NCBI GenBank assembly: GCA_033297205.1
Contig: MU859316.1
Span: 1 to 39,582, forward strand
Reading direction: 5' to 3'
Length of the DNA stretch: 39,582 bases
Source: Pseudoneurospora amorphoporcata
Taxonomy: Eukaryota; Ascomycota; Sordariomycetes; Sordariales; Sordariaceae
Part shown: piece after piece, positions 33,947 through 39,582 of the stretch
Layout of the letters: every line of letters starts with the position of its first letter
Position numbering within the stretch: the stretch's first letter is position 1
Notes under the pieces: generated by a model
Databases searched by the model: none
What the model saw: the letters and a program-made list of their open reading frames with translations, nothing else
Told to the model about the DNA's origin: nothing
Program-made: the position numbers and the translations under genes

Positions 33947-35375
33947 TCAGCCCTTTGCTGACTCCCAGTGTTTCATTTCGAGTTGGTTGTTTAGCGGTGT
34001 TGCGGGCTCTCGCTCAATATCTGTTTCGCGCGACTGATCCATGGTGCTGCTGCTTGCCGGTGGTATCGCCAGGATGCTTTGGTCGCTTCTGTTCATGTAT
34101 TTCCGTTCGGTCCAGTCGGAACGGGCTCGGCGTGCTGATGGCCCTGCCGATCTTTCACTTTCGACGACTACATCGAGGCTCGCCCGCTCTGGAGATTTGA
34201 AGGCATGAAGGAATAGAGCCCTCAGGATGGGTGTTGAGGCAGCCATAATGGTGCAAGCTCCCTCAGCGAAGCCCCAAACTACCAGAAGGAACCCATCGTC
34301 TGTTCTAAGGGTTAGCAGGATTTTACTCTAAAAAAGCAGGGGCTTGTGTGTGTAAATAGGAGAACTGACAGTTAAAGTCTTCACTCTCTATGCGGCTAAT
34401 TGTCGATACCTTGACAAATCCTGCGATTCCGGCACTATGATGTTCATCGTCCGTTAGCAGAGCTCTGGTAAACTTTCTATGCTCCCGAAGATTGTAGCTT
34501 TTCACATACAATATCCCCATGCTCATGGCTAGAGCCACGCCAACCTTTTCACCTCGGTACATGTGGAATCGCAAGAGGATTCGCCACGGTAGCAGCGCAA
34601 GGACGATGTCACACACGGACGAGTAAACTAGAGAGGAGGGAACAACGGTGATCAGTAAAGCTTTTGGTGGAAAAGCGTCTTGGGTCGGATACTCACTTCC
34701 GCCAGCAATCGAATAGGAAAGGAAAGCATTAGAGTCCCAGCATTTTTTAACCTTAATATGGGGGTTCCATGTCGCCTCCGGAGGGTCACACCGAAGCCAG
34801 AACAAAAAGGAGCTGCTGATATGGCCAAGCGTCAAACTGATAATGATAAACCAGATGAGTCGCTTTAACCAGCCATCCGCGAGTCGAAGAAGCGTCACGG
34901 CAAAGGATACTTTGCTGAACATTACGTGTAGGACCGATATGGTGCCAACGACAGCACCGAGAATACCCAGATAACTCCAGTTCTCCACGGGAACATCATG
35001 GCTATGTAGCCCGTATCCCATCAGGACGGTGGTAGTGACAACAGCGGTGCTGATGAAGAGGAGGGTCTTAGTGATGAAACTGCGTTAGCTCCATTCATAT
35101 GACGAAAAGTATTTCCAAGGACTGGGAATGACCGCTTGGATAATAAATACCAAAGGGAACTAATGCAAGGAACCTAAAGTTGAAGGGAATATGGACGAGT
35201 GGCATACCCAAGCTACTATCAACAAGTAATCATCCCACCAAAGGCTGCGGCCACGGACGATCTTGCAGTACATGCGAAGGCCTACAAAGGTGGTGCAGGC
35301 GGTTTGAACACTCCAAAATATAGCCAACAACGCCGCTCCCCGAGGGTTGGAAGAAGGAGGAACGTATACTGACAT
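33947..35375 (-). CDS. Fungal rhodopsin-domain integral membrane protein (PTH11-like, no CFEM)
   Basis: Five exons, 35375-35208, 35066-34697, 34627-34510, 34434-34370 and 34299-33947, 1074 nt, 357 residues, every phase matching. Introns are 141, 69, 75 and 70 bp with donors GTATGC, GTGAGT, GTATGT and GTCAGT. The protein has the seven-helix fungal rhodopsin-like domain. It begins NPRGAALLAIFWSVQTACTT, then WWDDYLLIVAW, HVMFSKVSFAVTLLRL, CDIVLALLPWRILL, AGIAGFVKVSTI and DGFLLVVWGFAEG, followed by a hydrophilic C-tail of about 90 residues. There is no retinal-binding lysine motif and no N-terminal CFEM domain. Relatives include PTH11-type receptors; ligand and role are unknown. In intron 1 a CAG lies only 4 bases after the GCTAAC branch; I use the next AG (ACTAAG), which restores frame and the family's AWTLLFIS transition. 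Confidence 0.87.
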
Positions 35376-37499
35376 CGCTCAGCGGCTTTGAGGGTGGCTG
35401 TTGAAGCATATGAAGGTAGAAATAATGCCGATGTTGACTACCTGTTAGCTAAAGGCCAAGGATGGCCCAGTGCACGGAATTTCGCTATCGACAAGAACAA
35501 AATCCTTTGATGCTTTTTTATTAGAATCGAGGCAGTAGATCCACCATGTTAGACATTTCCAAGAAGTATAAACACCGCCAGTTTAGAGCCTCTAAGGAAG
35601 ATAGGTTCGCTCTTGTCGATATCTGTGTTTCTTTTCTACTCGTTGGGCTGTCGTGAAGCTGATATTCGAAACTAAGCTGTCAACCAAGGGCTGTTGTCCA
35701 AGGGCCTCGAAGTCGGAGTGTTCTTAGCTGTGTTACTATCCAAAGTTCATGGAAGCGGAGTGGGTGGTGGTGGTTAGGGTATTGGTCTCGATGGTCGTGG
35801 CTTGAGTGAGAAATGTCGAACCCAAGAGTGGAGAGATCTAAAATGAGATGAAATCGAGAAAAGAGTGTTATCCACGTCCGTCCTAACTTTGACATATACC
35901 AGCCAACTCAGACTGGAGGGACAATACAGGAAGAAGAACACGATCAAAACAAGTGGCTAGGAAGAACGGGTATTGTCGTCTAAGCGTTAACCCCGGGATT
36001 TGACCGTTCATCAACTGCTGGGTCAGGCCAAGGGTATGGTGTTGTTTTTTTTAACCGCAGCGGCTTGTCTTGACTTGTCCAGACCCAGGACTCCGCCCGC
36101 ACCCGTCTGCCCCCTGACTTGCTTGGTCTACCGAGATCTCTCGAGGCCATCCGTTTGGGGTTGGGGGCTTGCTTCCGCCCATCAACGCCCACAGGCCACC
36201 ATCATGCACTTGCCTGGGTTATGTATTGACCAGTATCGCCAGTGTGTCTCAGTTGCGGAGCGGGGCGGGGCGGGTACAACAGTCCGAACCAGAGGGAAAA
36301 AAGAAAAGGATATGTCCGCTGAAAGAGCCCTCGGGTGTCAGTTCGCTAAGGACGAGTCCCAAGCTTTTCGCTCGAGCCATGTTGGTGGTCCGCAGTATCT
36401 CGAAGCTCTGGCACCTAGCCAATGGGATCTTCCGCACTCCTGGGAGTATCCACTTGGGATTTGGGTGACAGTGAAGTGCTGGGAACTACATGACGACAAC
36501 CTAAGGAACACCGCTCGTACGTCTTGGATGATCGATCTCTTGCGCAACAAATACTCCCGCTTCTTATTCCTTGGATACTTATCCCATCAGCAACATTGCT
36601 CCCAATACGGTAGGAGGGGTTTTGGACGGCGCAACAACCATGATGTCAAAGTGTATTTAGCCTGGGCCCGCCATCACCGTGCACGTCAAAACAAATGTCC
36701 CCGGCGTGCTGGGAGAAGATCCGGAGGTTAGCTAGTGGTAGGGCAGCCTGAGAGATAGCGATACTCCCTCGTGGTGAGGACAGACAGCTACCGGTGAGTG
36801 ACACTTTGGGAAATGAAAGATGGGGTCGCTGAAAGGCGGAATGCGAGTGGTCGGGATTTTTTTGAGTATGTGCCGTCTTCAATGCAAGTGCATCGTTGAC
36901 TACGCAGGAAAAAGAAAAAAAAGCCAATTGAGGTTCAAGGAGGAGGTCTGTGTGTTCCGCTTGCCGGTCCGGACCCAGTTCTGTCAGTTTGGCAGTCACT
37001 GCCGGAAGCAACAAGCGAACTGGAGCACACCCCACGAAGGATTGGATTTGCAGAAAAACGACGATGCGCGGCGCCGAATACCCGACGTACGAGATGATAC
37101 ATGTGCCGATTCTGTCAGGGAGATTAGGTTGTGGAGGCGGTGATCTCGTCGATTGTCGCTGCCACATTGAGACGGATCCGATGTCAAATAAACGAGGTTG
37201 GACTATTAGTACATATTGATGTTCGGTGTGAAGAGGACGGGATCGGAAATTGGCAGAAGTTCACGGAGGTCCTCCGGCCGGTCGGCGGTCAGTGCGTCCG
37301 TGTCGTTACCTAGTGAGGTGCCTGCCGGTTTGGTCGTACATACACATCGGGCCGTGGTACCGGCATGGCGTCCCTTACCACGGGTCAAACAGGGAAGGCA
37401 CAACTAGTCTCTAATAATAACGACGCTCTTCAAATTGTCAGCCTCCATTTTTTCCCCTGCGGATTCGCTCCGCTTTTCGGCTGCTACAGCAGAACATAT
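35376..37499. other. Intergenic region before the A+T-rich block
   Basis: 2.1 kb with no supported gene; 35376 upward should include the promoter of the rhodopsin-domain gene. A 243-codon plus-strand frame (36000-36731) starts at TTG and looks like chance. Composition drops abruptly at about 37490-37510. Confidence 0.5.
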
Positions 37500-38031
37500 A
37501 GCGCGTAGCTTAAAACTTACAGGTCAAAATAATATAATATTAGTTCATATCTATAGTAAAATTAAATGAAAGTAACAAATTTATATGAAAATATTCAATT
37601 TCTATCTAGCCTTGGACAAATACTCTAATATTATACAACTTCAACAATTACAAATTCAATAAAATAAAATATTTAAGAATTATACATATTATAAATTTAT
37701 ATCCCTATAAAAAATTTTTTTATCTTCCTACAATATAATAAATATTTTTAACCTCGTAGGTATAGCATTAAATTTATATAAAACGGCTCTGATCAAAATT
37801 ATATACTTTATTTTAACAACCTATCGTTATATTAATATGAAATTTAGTATATATAATAAATGACTAAGAATATAATACCAACGAACTTATAGTATTTATT
37901 CATCATATTACTAACTTTCGTAAATTAAATACGTCTAAACTTTCTAATATTACCCTTTGAAATTAAATTAACTAAATATTACATCGTATAGCCTCTACCG
38001 ACGACGAATAAATTTAATATAATATTAATAA
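37500..38031. other. Extremely A+T-rich block, probable RIP-mutated relic
   Basis: Base composition changes sharply at about 37500. The 60-base lines at 37621 and 37681 contain only 9 and 8 G/C bases. The text is dominated by TA, TAA and ATA words, the expected end state of RIP on a repeated element. No coding frame survives and I cannot name the original element. The DNA transposon at 38032 inserted into this block. Confidence 0.75.
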
Positions 38032-39241
38032 GAGAAGCGCTACTCGCACATTAGCAAAACTCTACTCGCACGTGGATCCACATTTTTTTCCCAGACATAA
38101 CCCGAACCCGCTCAAAGTCTGCCATAGCAGATGTATTCTTTCATAAATTTCGCCAAGCACATCTAAGCATTTCAATCTTTCAAAGTTGCCATACCATGCC
38201 AAGCCTAGATTTCAGACTACAGCGTACGCACTCCCAAATTTGCACCCAAACCCAGTTCTTACAGGGTATTTATATAACGGTCTTATAGGGCACTTAGCGG
38301 CACGGTCGTATGCGCTCGTCAGCTAAGTCACTACATCGGTTATCTATATTGCGATTAGCTAGGGAAATGCACAGAAAAATAATAGATCATTCCGTACTAT
38401 TAACAGATGCTAGCGCTTTATTTACTTAATAATATCTAATAATACGCGACGTAGTGGATTAAAAGATTACAATGTGGTAATGTATATAATAGTAGTTTAG
38501 TAAAGGAAGTAGTGCGACAAAGCACTAGTACTAGTACCAGAAAATTATAAAAGTTAGACTGCCTAGTTTAGGCTGGTCTAGGCGCCTAGACAAGGGTAGC
38601 CAGTGTAGTACGACTGTAGGGGTCTAAACGTGTACTGGGCTGAAATTTGAGAGTTTGGCGGGTACGGTACGACCTAGATTGGTGTAGGACTATGGCAAGT
38701 CACTAGGGTTTGGGTTATTGTGACGAACGGCAGTCTGATCTGCCTAAGTAGGATAGCTAAAGGTAAAGACTATCAGTGCTGTTCGGTGAAGCTAAAAGGT
38801 TTATAATAAGTATAGTAGCGTTATACGTGTCTCGATAATAAAGATTGATTGATTATTGTAGAACTATTTAATAATTTAAGTTCTCTAGTCGTCCTTTTAT
38901 ACTTCGTGCCTTTCCTTGAGGCCTTAGTTTTGGAGTGTTTGCTTACGATAGTGTTCTGCTCACTCGTAGTGTTGGCTCACCCGTAAGTACCTGCTTACTA
39001 TAAGCCTTGGCTCACTAGTAAGCACTAGCTTACTGTAAGCACTGTGTATCCTATGAGCCTGTGTATACTTAGGTGCCTTTTTTAGTTTCTGAGGGTTATA
39101 TTGGTTTCTTTGGGCGGGGCTACTAGGTCTTGAAGGCTTGGGCGACCCTTGTGTCGCTTAAGTTCGTAACAGTTATGTATGGAAAAAAAATGTAGATCTA
39201 CGTACGAGTAGAGTTTTACCAACGTACGAATAGCGCTTCTC
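38032..39241. mobile_element. Non-autonomous DNA transposon with long terminal inverted repeats, split by a solo LTR
   Basis: The left arm at 38032-38127 starts GAGAAGCGCTACTCGCAC. It matches the reverse complement of the right end, which finishes GCGCTTCTC at 39241, for about 95 bp. Many mismatches are CpA/TpG to TpA. The right arm is in two pieces, 39177-39241 and 38690-38718, because a solo LTR sits between them; removing the LTR and one duplication makes the arm continuous. AATAA flanks both outer ends (38027-38031 and 39242-39246), a likely 5-bp target duplication, though A+T-rich context weakens it. Without the LTR the element is about 752 bp. No transposase frame remains, so it would need one supplied elsewhere. 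The arms hold two copies of CTACTCGCAC. The superfamily is not assignable by eye. Confidence 0.87.
38719..39171. mobile_element. Solo LTR (453 bp) of a retrotransposon
   Basis: Begins TGTGACGAA and ends TTCGTAACA, the inverted TG...CA ends of an LTR (8 of 9 positions pair). It is flanked by a perfect 5-bp duplication GTTAT at 38714-38718 and 39172-39176. Inside are a TATA-like GTTTATAATAAG near 38800, an AATAAA-like word near 38840 and imperfect repeats of CTTACTRTAAGC/GCTCACTAGTAAGC near 38960-39040. The signal order suggests plus orientation. No internal retrotransposon sequence is present, so this is what remains after LTR-LTR recombination. Gypsy or Copia type cannot be decided from the LTR alone. 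Confidence 0.88.
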
Positions 39242-39267
39242 AATAAGAATTATATCGCTTCGTTTGT

Positions 39268-39447
39268 GTTAACGTGTGGCTAGTACTGTGCCTTGTAACT
39301 GCCCTATACTACTCAGTAGTATAGTAAGCTGGTCACTGGGGAACTTAGTCTCTATAGAATGTGTTAGAATAATAGGGCTTGGCCATTGCGTTCTCAGCCT
39401 CGCCACCGTTCTTGGCTTCGCCACTATATTCTTGGCTTCGCTGACTT
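39268..39447 (+). repeat. Right copy of the 180-bp dispersed repeat
   Basis: Gapless match to the reverse complement of 1-180 (172 of 180 identical). Contains a perfect 21-bp palindrome centred on the C at 39314 (39304-39324). On its inner side only 26 bp separate it from the DNA transposon end, and that spacer does not match the inner flank of the left copy (181 onward), so the two copies are either both truncated there or end there. Confidence 0.9.
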
Positions 39448-39582
39448 ATCTAGCATTCCTTCTAGATTGGTTAGTTATTATGGAATACATTAGAAACTTA
39501 CAGATCTAGTTTCTTTCCTTTTATGGCAGAGTGTCCCTACTGACTTACAGCAAGCTTCTATGCTCTGGAAGCTTCTAGACAC
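39448..39582. other. Right edge, repeat-like sequence
   Basis: Sequence beyond the 180-bp repeat, with small palindromic words such as TCTAGCATTCCTTCTAGA-like and a GAAGCTTC motif near 39570. It may be the continuation of the repeat element, but the left copy is cut by the window edge so this cannot be compared. Confidence 0.4.

Noticed and set aside
36000..36731. A 243-codon plus-strand frame.
   Set aside because: It starts at TTG, has no recognisable motif or membrane/signal pattern, and its composition looks like translated intergenic DNA.
1..39582. The whole window as one giant cargo-carrying transposon (Starship-like), because inverted repeats sit at both ends.
   Set aside because: The interior is core single-copy genes (spt8, iws1, SR kinase, brl1, initiator tRNA). 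No tyrosine recombinase or other captain-type gene lies at an edge, and the flanks inside the repeats do not match.

Overview
The window reads as chromosomal DNA of a filamentous ascomycete, most likely a Sordariomycete and probably of the Sordariales. Four things point that way. Genes have one or more short introns (57-141 bp) with GTAnGT donors, CTAAC/CTGAC branch sites and AG acceptors. The initiator tRNA-Met has the form I know from Neurospora. The protein families are typical of fungi (Zn2Cys6 factor, fungal rhodopsin-domain protein, SAGA subunit Spt8). The repeat-rich ends carry C-to-T/G-to-A changes mainly at CpA/TpG, as expected of repeat-induced point mutation (RIP). The species cannot be fixed from sequence alone.

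Layout. 1-1497 is repeat-derived or non-coding. Then come spt8 (minus, 1498-3606); a three-exon MFS transporter (minus, 4335-7148); an initiator tRNA-Met (minus, 8429-8500); a wrecked GMC oxidoreductase pseudogene (minus, 8622-9883); a small unrecognised ORF (minus, 10669-11253); a C2H2 zinc-finger protein with a glutamine tract (minus, 12697-14527); a four-exon Zn2Cys6 transcription factor (minus, 16893-19787); a Brl1/Brr6 nuclear-envelope protein (minus, 22240-23828); iws1 (plus, 24501-25932); an SR-protein kinase (minus, 27285-30212); and a five-exon rhodopsin-domain membrane protein (minus, 33947-35375). From about 37500 the sequence becomes extremely A+T rich and then a nested stack of transposable elements.

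How the genes relate. There is no pathway cluster. Several genes are general nuclear machinery: SAGA (spt8), RNA polymerase II elongation (iws1), splicing regulation (SR kinase), nuclear pore/envelope assembly (Brl1) and translation initiation (tRNA-iMet). They are interspersed with sensing/transport genes (MFS, rhodopsin-domain protein) and two transcription factors. brl1 and iws1 share a divergent 672-bp promoter region. iws1 and the kinase converge.

The most notable structure is at the ends. A 180-bp sequence at 1-180 recurs inverted at 39268-39447 with only 8 mismatches, all transitions. At the right end a ~752-bp non-autonomous DNA transposon (long terminal inverted repeats, AATAA duplication) has itself been hit inside its right inverted repeat by a 453-bp solo LTR with a perfect GTTAT duplication. 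I did not find a convincing new biological system. The best second looks are the nested elements, the 39-kb inverted-repeat bracket, the multiply deleted GMC gene, and two gene-structure puzzles (brl1 exon 1, and the 1-kb first intron of the SR kinase). All exon joins are read by eye from splice signals and reading-frame phase.
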